Of a stretch of 64,000 nt of DNA, positions 19,500 through 29,746 are shown piece by piece. This DNA is from Flectonema sp. DT1601. Its lineage: Eukaryota > Euglenozoa > Diplonemea > Diplonemida > Diplonemidae. A program made the translations under genes and the position numbers. Below the pieces are notes generated by a model, which was not told where the DNA came from, searched no databases, and worked only from the letters and a program-made list of their open reading frames with translations. The stretch's first letter is position 1; each line of letters begins with the position of its first letter. The stretch is from the NCBI GenBank assembly GCA_964019425.1, contig OZ025780.1, forward strand, positions 1,382,001 through 1,446,000, read 5' to 3'.

Positions 19500-21107
19500 T
19501 CACACTCCAGTCTGAACACCTCTGGCAGGTGTTCTGAAATGCAAATCCTTCGAATAATCAGGTAGTGAAGCAGTGTTAGTACAGTAAGTGTCATGTTGAT
19601 AAGAAGTGGTACCTGAAGAAGGTCGTTTGTGAAGCTGAATGACCAACATAATAGTCATCAGCATTGCAATCAAAAGAACTGCAGTCCTCCATCTTCGACC
19701 AGCTATACGCTCATCATGAAAGAAGTTTGTTTTGAGAATCACAGACTTGGTTGGGTTAGAGAGGTTTGCTTTATCAATTATTTTAATTTGATTATTTTTC
19801 TCTTTGGTGATCACAGAATTGATTTCCCAGTAAGGTTTGATTGGCTGAGATGACAATAAAACAGACACTTTAACAAACAAAGGACATTTCATCAAAACAC
19901 AGCAATCAGCTCTCATAGCAGCACCATACGCAATTGCTAAATTTCTGAGAGGAGTTAGAAGATGTTCGTTGCTGTGAGAAAGGGTTTGCCGGTTTGGCAT
20001 CTCTCCAAAGTATATTTTATCTAATAAAAAACTCCGTTGTGTCGCAGTACTGAGGTGAACAACAACAGCCGAACCGACAATAACAGTCGGAGAGCTGTAA
20101 AGATTTCCCCTTACTTTTGTCAGGTAAACCTCGTCTTTGTTAAAAGATTTTATTTCAATCATTTCGTTATACTCTGAAACTGTCAAACTCGGAAACAGAA
20201 TAAAATTAATTCCAATTCTCTGTTTTGATTTACAGTCTTCAGTCTGAATCCAATCACCAAAATTAAAATTATTTAATGTTCCATTTTGAAGCCGTCTTAT
20301 GGCTGTCTCATGTGTTAGTGTAAACTCTTCATTCATAGTTGAGTATAATTTACTTGAATCGTGGTTAGTAAACGACATACTACTGTGATTAAAACTAATT
20401 GCATTGATGTGTTGATGAATGGGTCCAAACCCGAATGAGTTAATCACGTTTGCTGAAACAGCTATTACACTCTTCCGGTGTCTTTTATGATACAGATAAG
20501 CCTCTACTAAAGATGTTATCGAGTTTTTACTGCTGTACACAACGTCATCATCTATCTTTATAAAAAGATGATTTTCTCTAATAGCATCAAAGTAAACCTT
20601 TCCATAGAATAAATCTTTCAGTGTTGTGTTATGAAAAGAAACGAATTCGGAGTCTGAGGGTGATAACTTTGATTTTAACATGTTACCGAGAGTCTCATTG
20701 TATGAATCAAAAAAATGATATAGTCGGATGTGTTGTACAATGCCTCCTCTCGATACTGAATTTGATAGTATAAACTCCCATAAACCAAACACCGGATAGT
20801 CCCTCACTGATACAAAATACCAAATCTCAACTGCTAAGCCATACAATGACAGTTTTCTTCTTAAGTTGATTGATCTGCTATGTCTACTATCGCTGTGCTC
20901 AGGTTCAATACATTTTTGGTTTTCGTTTTTAAAGTTTTGTTTTGTTTTTCTTATATCGATGACAGGTTGACATGCCTCTCTCAAGTCTGATATTTGTTTA
21001 TTTCGACTCCCATCAACATGTTTAACTCCACCAACAAGAATTATAATCAAGGCAACAACTATAGTATGAAGGCACTGAATTGATAAGGTGAATGCAGATG
21101 TTGACAT
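19500..21107 (-). CDS. Secretory-pathway glycosyltransferase-like membrane protein (DDD motif)
   Basis: Single exon, about 535 residues from the Met at 21107; an ATG further upstream (21152) lacks leader-like context. A hydrophobic N-terminal segment (about residues 8-28) acts as signal peptide or anchor. KIDDDVVYSS near residue 185 is the metal-binding DxD-type motif of GT31/GT-A-like glycosyltransferases. A second hydrophobic segment lies near residues 475-495 with a short cytoplasmic tail. Several NxT/S sequons occur. Donor and acceptor sugars are unknown. The acceptor (polypyrimidine then ATTCAG, AG at 21182-21183) gives a 74-nt leader containing a seven-codon upstream ORF. The KH gene starts 174 nt beyond its stop. 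Confidence 0.7.
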   Translation of the reverse strand: MSTSAFTLSIQCLHTIVVALIIILVGGVKHVDGSRNKQISDLREACQPVIDIRKTKQNFKNENQKCIEPEHSDSRHSRSINLRRKLSLYGLAVEIWYFVSVRDYPVFGLWEFILSNSVSRGGIVQHIRLYHFFDSYNETLGNMLKSKLSPSDSEFVSFHNTTLKDLFYGKVYFDAIRENHLFIKIDDDVVYSSKNSITSLVEAYLYHKRHRKSVIAVSANVINSFGFGPIHQHINAISFNHSSMSFTNHDSSKLYSTMNEEFTLTHETAIRRLQNGTLNNFNFGDWIQTEDCKSKQRIGINFILFPSLTVSEYNEMIEIKSFNKDEVYLTKVRGNLYSSPTVIVGSAVVVHLSTATQRSFLLDKIYFGEMPNRQTLSHSNEHLLTPLRNLAIAYGAAMRADCCVLMKCPLFVKVSVLLSSQPIKPYWEINSVITKEKNNQIKIIDKANLSNPTKSVILKTNFFHDERIAGRRWRTAVLLIAMLMTIMLVIQLHKRPSSGTTSYQHDTYCTNTASLPDYSKDLHFRTPARGVQTGV

Positions 21108-21183
21108 GTTCTTTTTTTTAAAATAGAAATCTTTATTATGGTATCTCAACACCCTCGAACATCAGACATAATTTATTGCGCCT

Positions 21184-22190
21184 GAATAAAAGAAGATTAT
21201 AAAGGAAGTAGATGGTCAGCTACGGTAAACATCGCGCGAAAACACGTAACCACCGACCATAATTGAAGAGGAATCGTTAGCAGATACGTTTCTATTAATC
21301 AATACTCACAAAGGAGAGGAACACAAAGCAATAAAAAAAAAAAGAAAGAAAGAAAAAACGACATCAAAACGCATCCAACATAAGCAACCATCAACGAGCA
21401 AAACAACATCATGTATGACAGCGTAGTTGTGCAAAGAGCTTCGCTCACGGCTATTTTTTTTTTTAAAGGGAAAAATTTTTTTTTTTTTTGTTTTTTTTTT
21501 TTATTTACTAACTCTAAAACATTGAAAGAGAATAGAAAATGCGAACCGACATCCAAATAAAAAAAAAAAAAAAAAAAAATCACCCTCTCTCAGCAAGTAT
21601 TCTGATGAATCTTGGAAATAAAAAAAACTGAGCCTAAAAACGTTATTTCAAAGCACACTTATTTGCAGTAATGACATAATTCCGAGAGAGAGTAACATGT
21701 GCGCTTATTCAAAAAAAAACGGGCGCAAGTTGTCGTTCAGCCGTCTATGAGAACAGCTGAACGATGGAGAGAGCAAAAAAAAGTTCAACGTGGGCTATCT
21801 GATAATTATGAAATAATCAAAATTCTTATTCTTTCTTTCTTTCTTTCTTTTTTTTCTTTTTTTTTTCATTAAAAAAAAAAAGAAAAAAATGCAATATTTC
21901 CTCTTAAGCTTGTTAACTTGTATTATTGAGGCTGTGTAAGAGAGAGTACAAAAGGTGTTTTTTTTTTTTTTTTAATTACTCACAACTGACACACGCATGA
22001 GCTGTGAAGAAAAAAAATTTTTAAAAAAAAAATCGACTGCGTTGACTGTACGATTTTTTTGTTTGGATAAATTATTAAATTTGCGTGAAAAAAGTCATAC
22101 GCAAAAGCACACACGAAAATAATGAAACAGAGGGGGGAAAAAACTTGCAAAAAAAAAGTAAATTGAACATTAGCAAACCGAACGAGAAGT
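21184..22190. other. Intergenic spacer
   Basis: About 1 kb with several A/T runs and a (TTTC)n tract near 21833-21850. No gene was recognised. The part next to 22190 is probably 3' UTR of the beta-helix gene. Confidence 0.6.
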
Positions 22191-24647
22191 CTAGTTTGGA
22201 AGAAACGTACCGAGACGGTTTCTACCCCAGTTAATGATTTCCGATGAAGCTGGTATGTGTTGGTACTGAACTGATCCTGGCTCCTCACCTGCTTTCTGAA
22301 ACTGTGGAAGAGTTACCGTCGATGATCCATTTACCGCAGTGATCATAGCGTTGAATGTCGGGTAAACATAGATTGTGTTATTGAATACCTGTGTTTTATC
22401 CCAGTCGTGTCCTTCCTTGTCTTTACCCCACGCCTGGCGGTAGGCGAGGTTGCCATGGTTTTCACCCGAAACAAGAACGTCATTGTGCCAAAGGTTTGGA
22501 GCAAATACTACTTTCGATTTCAAAACGCATCCCGCGTCGAATTTTCCTCCAGTTGTGACGAATGCTTTGACGTTATTGAATGATTCAATTCCTCCACACT
22601 TAAACTTTTGTCCCCATCCGTACACCATAAAGTTTGAATGGACTCTGTAGAATAACGAACCATCATCATTATCAACTTCTTTAACACCTCCATAGTTAGC
22701 AATTACAATATTGCGTGTTATGTTTCTCCATTGCATCTGCCAGTCTGGTTGACCCGTTCTGATGGTAGTCATGTAAGGTTGCCTATCCCAACTGTTGATA
22801 GGCCCGTGGTCAGATGATTCTCTGCAGGTATTAAATAAAATATTTTCATAAATCTGATCTCCACCTCCAAATCCATCGTTCATATTGAAACCTGCCCTGG
22901 CGAGGTTGAAAACTATATTACCACGGACGACGCTTTCCGCACTCTTAGCCTGGAAGTAAGCCGATGATTGTTTCTCCCAAATTCCAATCTCGCGAAATAA
23001 GTTTCCAATAATTGTCGTGTAACGAGGGAAGTCTCCAGTTGTTCCATCGTAGCCATGAATTCCGTTGTCGCTGATTTCGTCAGTCCATCCCCAGGCTGCA
23101 ACAGCCGAGGACCCAAGCCAAGCAAATTCATTCAACTGAACAGTCGTGTGAAGGGCTGACTTTGAGATCATGATTGAGTTCCCTCCTAACTTCCAAAACT
23201 TACATTTTGAAATATCAATGTTGACTGAGTTTTCAATAAAGACAACCCCCATACGTTCTAATGACCAATCACCACCAGAGGGAACCGCATGAGGTTCCAG
23301 CATAGTCTGACGAGTGTCACGAAAACCAAGACCAGTAATTGTGATGTCCTTGACTGGAGTTGATTTCGACGGTGAAGTTATTGACAACAAGTCTTTCTCA
23401 GTGACAGCAATAATTTCAGAGCTAGCTGAAGGAGGAGTACCCTCAGTGGTATTCGATGAGATGTATAATATTTTCTTATCAATATCGTAGTAGTACTCCC
23501 CTACGACGTCAAGCTCCTCAATAACATTTTCAATGTAATAATCAGAACCTGGTCCTCCTCTGCTTCCCTGAAACCCTCCCTTGCCAACAATAATGTTTGT
23601 CGAATCATCAGCATGGTAGCTTTCAATTTCAAATTTCCAATTTGCCCAATGGGCTGCTCTCCAAGCGCTCAAGTACGCCTTATTCTTTGTACCGATTTTG
23701 GAAAGACTCGGGTAGCTCTTTGGTAGTGAAGTTTTCGTGTTTAAACCTCCCGGTAGGTAGTACGTGAAACATCCTCCACAACCACTTCCTTTGCTGATAG
23801 TGGATGTGTTTTGACAGAAGAATGAAAAAGGAGGATCATAAACAGCGCAAGTACCGTTAATTCCACCCGAGTAGTCAGTAAAGTACATGTCCCAGGTACG
23901 ACCAGTCACATTCACAAGTTTGGCTTGATTAGGATTTGGTTTAATCTTTGGTTCCAACCAGTCACCTCTGGCTGAAGTCAGGTATCCGATTGGCCAAAAC
24001 TGACTTTCCGGGTTCGCATTTGGGTATCTTGCTAACCAGGCTCTCTCACCATCAACACGGAGTTCTGATATTTCTTTGTCGTCAGTCATAACAGAAGAGA
24101 TGTCAGCTTCCCAAATATTGTATCCCTTCAAATTAGACTTCTGCCATTTAAGATTCTCTAACTTTCTACCACCAGAAAGCCAAACTTCTTCACCAGGGTA
24201 GTTGGTTACAGTCATCCCGTTGTGTTCGGCACCCATCTTCAGAGTTTCCTTAATGTAGTAGGTGCCAGCACGGATTACAACAGCGTTCATCTTCATAGTC
24301 AGTGCGTGTGCGATAGTCTTCAATGGCTTGTCGATAGACCCGCTGTTTGTATCCTGACCTGTTGCTCCGTCAACATACACCGCATTGTGTGGAAGGTCAT
24401 TCCTTGGAGGAAAGACTATCGGGAGCTTTGACGGATCTGGTCGGACAGAATCGTTACAAAACTTTTGAAGCTGCAAGGCATCGAAAACCTTCGCTTCTGC
24501 ATCGGGTCTCAGTTTTTTTGCGTATTCTGCAGTTAGTTTTCTCCAATCACACATGAAGTCGGCAGGTGTTCCTGGCTGATCAGGTCCATACCCCTGACCA
24601 CTAACGCTAGCAGCAGCAGCTGCGAGTAACACGGCAGCACTCTTCAT
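22191..24647 (-). CDS. Secreted right-handed parallel beta-helix protein
   Basis: Single coding exon, about 818 residues from Met 24647. MKSAAVLLAAAAASVSGQG is a clear signal peptide. YVDGATGQDTNSGSIDKP followed by KTIAHAL is the typical entry into a pectate-lyase-like beta-helix. The repeated short strands (ITITGLGFRD, NSVNIDISKCKFWKLGGN, NIVFNLARAGFNMNDG) continue to about residue 740. The family includes polysaccharide lyases and glycoside hydrolases, so an extracellular carbohydrate-active role is likely but the substrate is unknown. The leader is 14 nt after a strong acceptor (TTTCCATTGCAG, AG at 24662-24663). A GTGAGA donor-like site about 75 nt upstream means a 5' UTR intron is an alternative to trans-splicing. 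Confidence 0.8.
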   Translation of the reverse strand: MKSAAVLLAAAAASVSGQGYGPDQPGTPADFMCDWRKLTAEYAKKLRPDAEAKVFDALQLQKFCNDSVRPDPSKLPIVFPPRNDLPHNAVYVDGATGQDTNSGSIDKPLKTIAHALTMKMNAVVIRAGTYYIKETLKMGAEHNGMTVTNYPGEEVWLSGGRKLENLKWQKSNLKGYNIWEADISSVMTDDKEISELRVDGERAWLARYPNANPESQFWPIGYLTSARGDWLEPKIKPNPNQAKLVNVTGRTWDMYFTDYSGGINGTCAVYDPPFSFFCQNTSTISKGSGCGGCFTYYLPGGLNTKTSLPKSYPSLSKIGTKNKAYLSAWRAAHWANWKFEIESYHADDSTNIIVGKGGFQGSRGGPGSDYYIENVIEELDVVGEYYYDIDKKILYISSNTTEGTPPSASSEIIAVTEKDLLSITSPSKSTPVKDITITGLGFRDTRQTMLEPHAVPSGGDWSLERMGVVFIENSVNIDISKCKFWKLGGNSIMISKSALHTTVQLNEFAWLGSSAVAAWGWTDEISDNGIHGYDGTTGDFPRYTTIIGNLFREIGIWEKQSSAYFQAKSAESVVRGNIVFNLARAGFNMNDGFGGGDQIYENILFNTCRESSDHGPINSWDRQPYMTTIRTGQPDWQMQWRNITRNIVIANYGGVKEVDNDDGSLFYRVHSNFMVYGWGQKFKCGGIESFNNVKAFVTTGGKFDAGCVLKSKVVFAPNLWHNDVLVSGENHGNLAYRQAWGKDKEGHDWDKTQVFNNTIYVYPTFNAMITAVNGSSTVTLPQFQKAGEEPGSVQYQHIPASSEIINWGRNRLGTFLPN

Positions 24648-24663
24648 AATTGGTGAGTGTGCT

Positions 24664-25398
24664 GCAATGGAAACATAATTTAAAAAGAATTGCAAATACA
24701 GTGTTTTCTACAACTCGTCCTTCCCGCAGTATCTCACCTGGTGGCCTTCTATGAACCGCTTTTTTTACTTTATTTAAATAAAAACAATAGGTGCGATAAA
24801 ATAAACGAGGTCACAACGATTTTTTTTTTTTTATTAAAAAAAAAAGGGGGGAAAAGGGGGGGAAATGACGTAATTGTTTTTTTTTTTTTTTTTTTTTTTT
24901 GTCGCATTCCCACAAGCATACGCTGTATAAACATTTTCAAATAAGGCTGATACTGTTGCCACGAGCAGCATGCTTCCCAACAGTTTTTTTTCGTAAGTAG
25001 AAAGTCAACGGCTTTTCCATTTACGACTTTGACCACCAAATGACGACTAACAAAGAAAGAAAAAAAAAAAAAAAAAGAAAAAACCAGTTAGGCAAGTAAG
25101 TTGTTAACACCGATAATTAATTTCTGTTCTTCTGTTCATTCATACTACATTCCGTCTAGGATAGTGGATAGTTACAACCATAAAGGACTACCAGTTGCGG
25201 AACTTAGGCCGCAAAAAAGGCATTACTTCAGAGCTAGGCTAGAACAACCTTGAAAATATCGCGAAAGGTATTACACACACATTGTTATTTCAATGAGTTC
25301 ATTCGAAATTCGCAATGTATTCAGGTTGTTTAGACATTAGTAAGGGTTAGTTTGCATACAGCTTTTAAAGTAATTCATTATGGTAAGGAAGAATGTGC
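24664..25398. other. Intergenic spacer
   Basis: About 730 bp with a paired T10/A12 stretch near 24821-24845, a T26 run ending at 24900, and an A19 run near 25060. No gene or named repeat was recognised. Confidence 0.6.
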
Positions 25399-25719
25399 TT
25401 ACTGTTGCTCACTTTCTCCTCTAGCAGCGCTGTAGAGGTTGCGGCCGTACATAATAAAATCGTGTTCGTCATTTTGTGCCCCGAATGTTCCTGCAGCCAA
25501 ACCGACTACTCCTGCAGGACCATTACAGATTCCTGCGATACCGATACCAATACCCCAGTATGTTGGTTCGTTAGCAATCGACTGCAATACTTTTTCACAA
25601 GCACTCACACGTGTGTCAGCTGATGGCTGTAATTCTCTCGCGAATGCATACATCGTTCCCATGCTGAACCCCCCAGCCAACTGTCCAAGCATCTTCGCAA
25701 AGTTTCCTCCTCTAAACAT
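25399..25719 (-). CDS. Small glycine-rich membrane protein
   Basis: A 106-residue frame with two hydrophobic segments rich in Gly (LGQLAGGFSMGTMYAFA and GIGIAGICNGPAGVVGLAAG) separated by a charged loop with two Cys. The GxxxG spacing recalls Tim17/22/23 or NDUFA11-like mitochondrial inner-membrane proteins, but the match is weak and I do not assign it. An acceptor-like AACAACAG lies 43 nt upstream (AG at 25763-25764). The stop overlaps a possible GTAAGC donor, so a further exon is conceivable. Confidence 0.6.
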   Translation of the reverse strand: MFRGGNFAKMLGQLAGGFSMGTMYAFARELQPSADTRVSACEKVLQSIANEPTYWGIGIGIAGICNGPAGVVGLAAGTFGAQNDEHDFIMYGRNLYSAARGESEQQ

Positions 25720-25788
25720 TGTGCTTATTGATTAGTTGTTTCTTGTTGTTGTTTTCCTTTTCCTGTTGTTATAATAAGAGTAGTTTTA

Positions 25789-25820
25789 GTTTGTTTGTTT
25801 GTTTGTTTGTTTGTTTGTTT
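25789..25820. repeat. (GTTT)n microsatellite
   Basis: Tandem tetranucleotide GTTT, about seven units, running into a T run. It lies just upstream of the leader of the small membrane-protein gene. Confidence 0.9.
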
Positions 25821-25843
25821 TTTTCCAAAATGCATTGACAGAC

Positions 25844-26113
25844 TTAGCGTTCTAAATTATACAAGACTCTTGTTGTATGTACCCATTGAGGGAAGCACGT
25901 TGCTTGATGACTGCTATCTACCAAATGAATTAGAAGTGTTGTAATTACCTGCTGAGAGAATCTTTTTAAAAAAATATGCAAAATATTAACTTCAATAAAT
26001 AACCGTCGTGTTCTCATACGCTTTGAGTCGTCAACCGTATGCAATGGTGTGTAAATGGGAGGGTGGTGATGGTCATGGAAGGGGGTTTGTACTTCTTTTT
26101 TTTTCTTTTTTTA
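25844..26113 (-). other. Possible coding exon without clear start
   Basis: A frame of about 88 codons, open from an A-rich stretch at 26113 to TAA at 25844. It includes VQTPFHDHHHPPIYTPLHT and an amphipathic helix-like segment IEVNILHIFLKRFSQQV. The first ATG is at codon ~40 (MRTRRLFIEV...). Composition looks protein-like, but there is no recognisable family and no convincing acceptor. It could be the last exon of an unresolved gene, or chance. Confidence 0.3.
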
Positions 26114-26401
26114 CCAATGTGTAATATTGTGCAAAAGGTTCCTATTTTACTGTGAAATACACGGAATAGTTACCCGGAAACGTCGCAAAACAAAACTAAC
26201 GGTAAAGTTAAACAGAGAGTGAACGAAATGGCACAAAAAGAGAGGCAAATTTCATAGAAATAAAAACAGGCAACTAGCAACTTTTCTTCTTTTTGGGAGA
26301 CTGCGGGTGACAGTAAGGATTCGTTTTGTTTTTTGTTTTTTTTTTCCCTCTAGTCAAATGTTAAGTCCCGTCTAGATTACATCTACGATTACCTATTTTA
26401 A

Positions 26402-26490
26402 CCTTTTTTTTTTAATATTTTTTCAGTAGTCGCACGCATATAACTGCAAACCGTGAGACTCACAAATGTAAATTGACCACTCCAAATAAA
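26402..26490 (-). repeat. Short retroposon-like repeat R2, partial copy
   Basis: T-rich start followed by ACCGTGAGACTCAC and TGACCACTCC, the right half of the R2 skeleton seen at 26842, 27362 and 55745. Confidence 0.4.
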
Positions 26491-26512
26491 GGATTTTCAT
26501 AACACAATGGTG

Positions 26513-26790
26513 GGAAGGAATACCATCATGCTACTATGGATGACATCCGTAAGCTATGCACTCAAAGGAGCAACAAGAGCTTTTGAGGTGGGAAGGAAAG
26601 AGAAGTGAAAGAAATAGGCATTCGCACAAATCATTTGTTGAAGTGGCAAATGAACATCAGGTATACCCCATCGTGCTTCAGTGAAGAAAGTAATCCTCCA
26701 CTAACCACACAGATGAACATAGTTATTAAACCAGTGCTTCACAATCAAATACTCTACCTGGATTGATTGAGTGAACATCTGGGAATGAAT
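26513..26790 (+). other. Short plus-strand frames next to R2
   Basis: An ATG at about 26552 opens a 42-codon plus-strand frame (MHSKEQQELLRWEGKRSERN...). A GTATAC donor-like site and an ACCACACAG acceptor with a CTAAC branch-like motif would extend it to about 55 codons (...ANEHQ then MNIVIKPVL). It lies against the transcription direction of all real genes and beside R2 copies, so it may be a mobile-element remnant or chance. Confidence 0.2.
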
Positions 26791-26841
26791 GTAAGAGAAA
26801 ACAACAGCAACTACGACAAGAACCAAGCTGTTCAAGTAGGC

Positions 26842-26975
26842 TATTTATTTATTTATTTATTTATTTACGAAGCCTAGGAAGCCAAAAGCCAGGAAAAGCT
26901 CACAGAGTAACAGTTATATCGCTACCAGCAACCGTGAGACTCTCACAGACGATAAGAGGCTATCTACAAATAAAT
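26842..26975 (-). repeat. Short retroposon-like repeat R2, copy A
   Basis: T-rich (TTTA)n start, then GGAAGCCAAAAGCC, AAAGCTCAC, GAGACTCTCACAG and GGCTATC in the same order as the other copies. Read on the minus strand, the copies end in an A-rich tail, as short retroposons do. Confidence 0.5.
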
Positions 26976-27201
26976 TCATGAACCACCTTTTCAAATACAG
27001 GTTACATGAATAACCGGAACAACATAGCCAGTTTGGGTTTATAGGAGCACGGGCGAAGGCACCATTCACTCCACAAAGAAAGAAAAAACAACGATTAACC
27101 ATAAATAGCTTTATAAAGGACCTAAAAATCTACTCCAATTTTTTTTTTTTTTTTTTTTGGGTATTTAAGATAACACTTTTCTACGGTGTTTTTAGATGTA
27201 A

Positions 27202-27213
27202 ACAGTTTCTGTA
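27202..27213 (+). other. 12-nt match to the conserved spliced-leader core
   Basis: ACAGTTTCTGTA is identical to the core of kinetoplastid and diplonemid spliced-leader exons as I recall them. It is followed by GTACTTGATTC rather than an exon end and GT donor, then a poly-A flanked by TTGATTCA/TGAATCAA. It is at best a decayed copy and may be coincidence. Confidence 0.12.
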
Positions 27214-27361
27214 GTACTTGATTCAAAAAAAAAAAAAAAAAATGAATCAAATTTAACTTAAGCCGAGAAAGGCTTAGCAGGGTTCTACATACGGCACAGA
27301 CTGAAGTATCACAACTTACTAAGAGGGACTTCAGACAAAAAAAGGAAAACACAGTCAGCTT

Positions 27362-27465
27362 ATTTTTTTTTTTTTTTTACAGGAAAGCCAAGCCTTTGGA
27401 GAAGCCCACGGGATACCAATCATTGAGACTCTCACAGGCGAGAAGAAGAAATGACTACCCAAAAT
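27362..27465 (-). repeat. Short retroposon-like repeat R2, copy B
   Basis: T18 run, then AGGAAAGCCAAGCC, GGAGAAGCCCACGGG, TTGAGACTCTCACAGG and TGACTACCC. Same block order as copies at 26842 and 55745. The T18 would be the poly-A tail on the minus strand. Confidence 0.55.
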
Positions 27466-27633
27466 CAACTAAAAATAAACAAAAAAAACTAAAATAGGCG
27501 CAAAAATACAAGATATCACGAGGTCGCTTGATTACTGAGTTCGAAAGACGTAATCACCGATAAACAGATAAACACTGACTTATAAAGGTTTTTTTTTTTT
27601 TTTTTTTTTTTGGTCTTAAAGAAATTGCCTAAA

Positions 27634-27801
27634 ATGGCGAACCCCGCAAAACACAACAACCTAATCCAAGGCAGGGATCTTAATGTGTTGTTTAAATTAA
27701 TGAAACAAAATACTAAATATTCGATTAACCAACATAATCAACTTCAACACTATTGTTTTGTTGTATTTAAAGCGAAGAGAGTATGCCATAAATCACCATA
27801 A
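27634..27801 (+). other. Plus-strand 55-codon reading frame
   Basis: MANPAKHNNLIQGRDLNVLF... begins 23 nt after a T run of more than 20 and an acceptor-like CTTAAAG. No family was recognised and a GTATGC lies inside its end. It is opposite to all host genes; a mobile-element remnant or chance is likelier than a gene. Confidence 0.2.
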
Positions 27802-29139
27802 GGTTATCATAGGGGTATCAAAGAGAATGATATGCGGTAGCTGTTTAACGACCACAAATCAGTTTCCAGTAATAGCTGGCAACTCTCGGGGTGAGTACTC
27901 TCATTTTTATTCAAGAGTAACAAGAAAACGAAAGAATAACAATTGCTATTGAGATTTATTGTTTTACTCAAATATTATCAACAACGCGATACAACAAAAC
28001 GAATGCTGTAGGGAGGATCTTCAACTAACTTTTCCGGAAGTCGAGAGAAGAACTAATAAAAGGTTTCAATAAGTAGATAAGTAAGTCTATTACATTACAT
28101 TTGAGTATCGTCCTGCCACGTAAGTAGACTCAATCTTGTATAGCGCTCTGAACACAGCATGCCAATAAAGACTGAAGAGGAGAGTTGTACAACTTATTTG
28201 TTGTTGAGCACAGAAAAGGCAAAGTTAGTCCCTTTTAAACGGAATCGAACTTCAGATACCGGCAGCGCTTAGATAATTCGCACCAGTTAAAGATTCTTAA
28301 TTGTTTTTTTTGCCGAAAGAAACAAAAAAAAAAAAAAAAAAAGAAGAAATCGCATTTGGCAGAGGAAGTCAATTTATTAGTTACTTAATTCATCCGAGTG
28401 ACGCAATCTAAAATATATCATCCATCGGAGACAAACAACTTCAAAGAGAATAGTTAAAAATGCCGTTGTGGGCATTACCGATTTTAATGAACGAAAACAG
28501 CAAACAGAAATGCAAAAAAAGAGGTTTTTTTTTTTTTTTTTTTTTTTTTTGTACAACGGAGAGGTTTAATTCCCCCTCCTGGCTAACTTCGTATAATCAA
28601 TACGAGTAAAATAAAAGTATATAAAGGATATATAATATCAAACCATACAACTTAGAATATGAGTTTATTATAAGATAGTGCACCGTCAATCAAAAAAACA
28701 ATCAAATGTAAATATTCGAAGGACAACAAACAAAAATGTATAACCAACAATAAACGTCAGTTAAACCAAAACTGATGAGTAACAGTAGAGGACCCAATCA
28801 TGGAGATTAGGTTTTTATGTCTTCGGCTGTAAGGATCACTTCCCAGCTGTTCATCTTGTCCAGAGACCAACAGATTAAAAACAAAAAAGAAATGATTGGA
28901 AGGAGGAGGGAGAGATTAGAGTAATAAATAAAATATATTTTTCTATAATATTATACATTATCATAAAGTAATCACCTTGTGCCGAATACCCCTCCCAATT
29001 CATTAATATCCTAAGGGCTTACCGAAGGTTTTTAAAAGACAAGGTCGCTAATTGCTTCGGACTAAAAAAAACTTTCAAAAAAACAAAAAAAAAAGATGAC
29101 ATAAAACGAAAAATATTCTACTTGTAGAAAACGTATTTT

Positions 29140-29200
29140 CAGGGGGGTCGAATGTTTGAATTTGTAAAACACAAATGCGTTGTAAACCTTGATACCAAGG
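29140..29200 (+). repeat. Dispersed repeat R1, fragment
   Basis: A G6 run followed by TCGAATGTTTGAATTTGTAAA resembles the left end of R1 copy a (G run, TTGAACGTTTGAATTGTAAA). Only this end is recognisable. Confidence 0.4.
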
Positions 29201-29462
29201 CTAACTAATTTAAACAATTTACGATTTCGGGATGGATCACCGAACCAGTACAAAACATAATTTACGGACGACAACGCAAGTTGTTAGTTAGTAGCAAAAA
29301 TACTGAACCGATGCCTACGAGGTGTCTGGGTAGCCCGCATCAGCAAGGACCCTAATCGCGAAGATTGTAGTTTTATAGCTTCGCAATGACTACATACTCC
29401 CAGAGGCTAACAGGTTGAAAACAACTAAAGAAATGAAAGATAAATGATCCGGGAGTGGGAAG

Positions 29463-29746
29463 GTGAAAAAACTTTTCAAAAAGATTATTCCATACACAGC
29501 ATCTTTTCTTTATAATGCGACCACATGTGCCATATGCCCACATACTACGAAAGAAAATAGAAACCCCGGAACAGTACCGAAGATCGTTCAGTTAGAAAGG
29601 TACACAAAATATGGGCAGCACACAGCCGTATCACCCAGCAAGAAATGAAAACAAAAGGATCAGGTAAGATGACAGTTAGTTTATGGAACTGCGCCGAACT
29701 TGACTTCGAGAAATGCTCCGAAGACGAAATTCGAGTTGCTATGTAA
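29463..29746 (+). mobile_element. Two overlapping plus-strand frames, possible LINE remnant
   Basis: Frame 1 (29463-29648, 61 codons) contains CAICPH in a basic context. Its TGA overlaps the ATG of frame 2 (29645-29746, 33 codons), which begins MKTKGSGKMTVSLWNCAEL. The ATGA overlap and the WNC motif early in the second frame recall ORF1/ORF2 organisation and the start of LINE apurinic endonucleases. Nothing recognisable follows frame 2, and no reverse transcriptase is visible. The identification is weak. Confidence 0.2.

Noticed and set aside
27202-27249. Spliced-leader RNA gene
   Set aside because: Only a 12-nt core match. No exon end plus GT donor, no Sm-like site, and no tandem copies in the window.
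28225-28260. tRNA gene (minus-strand GTTCGATTCC, also near 38104)
   Set aside because: The T-loop-like word has no complementary T stem, and no A box or acceptor stem can be drawn at either place.
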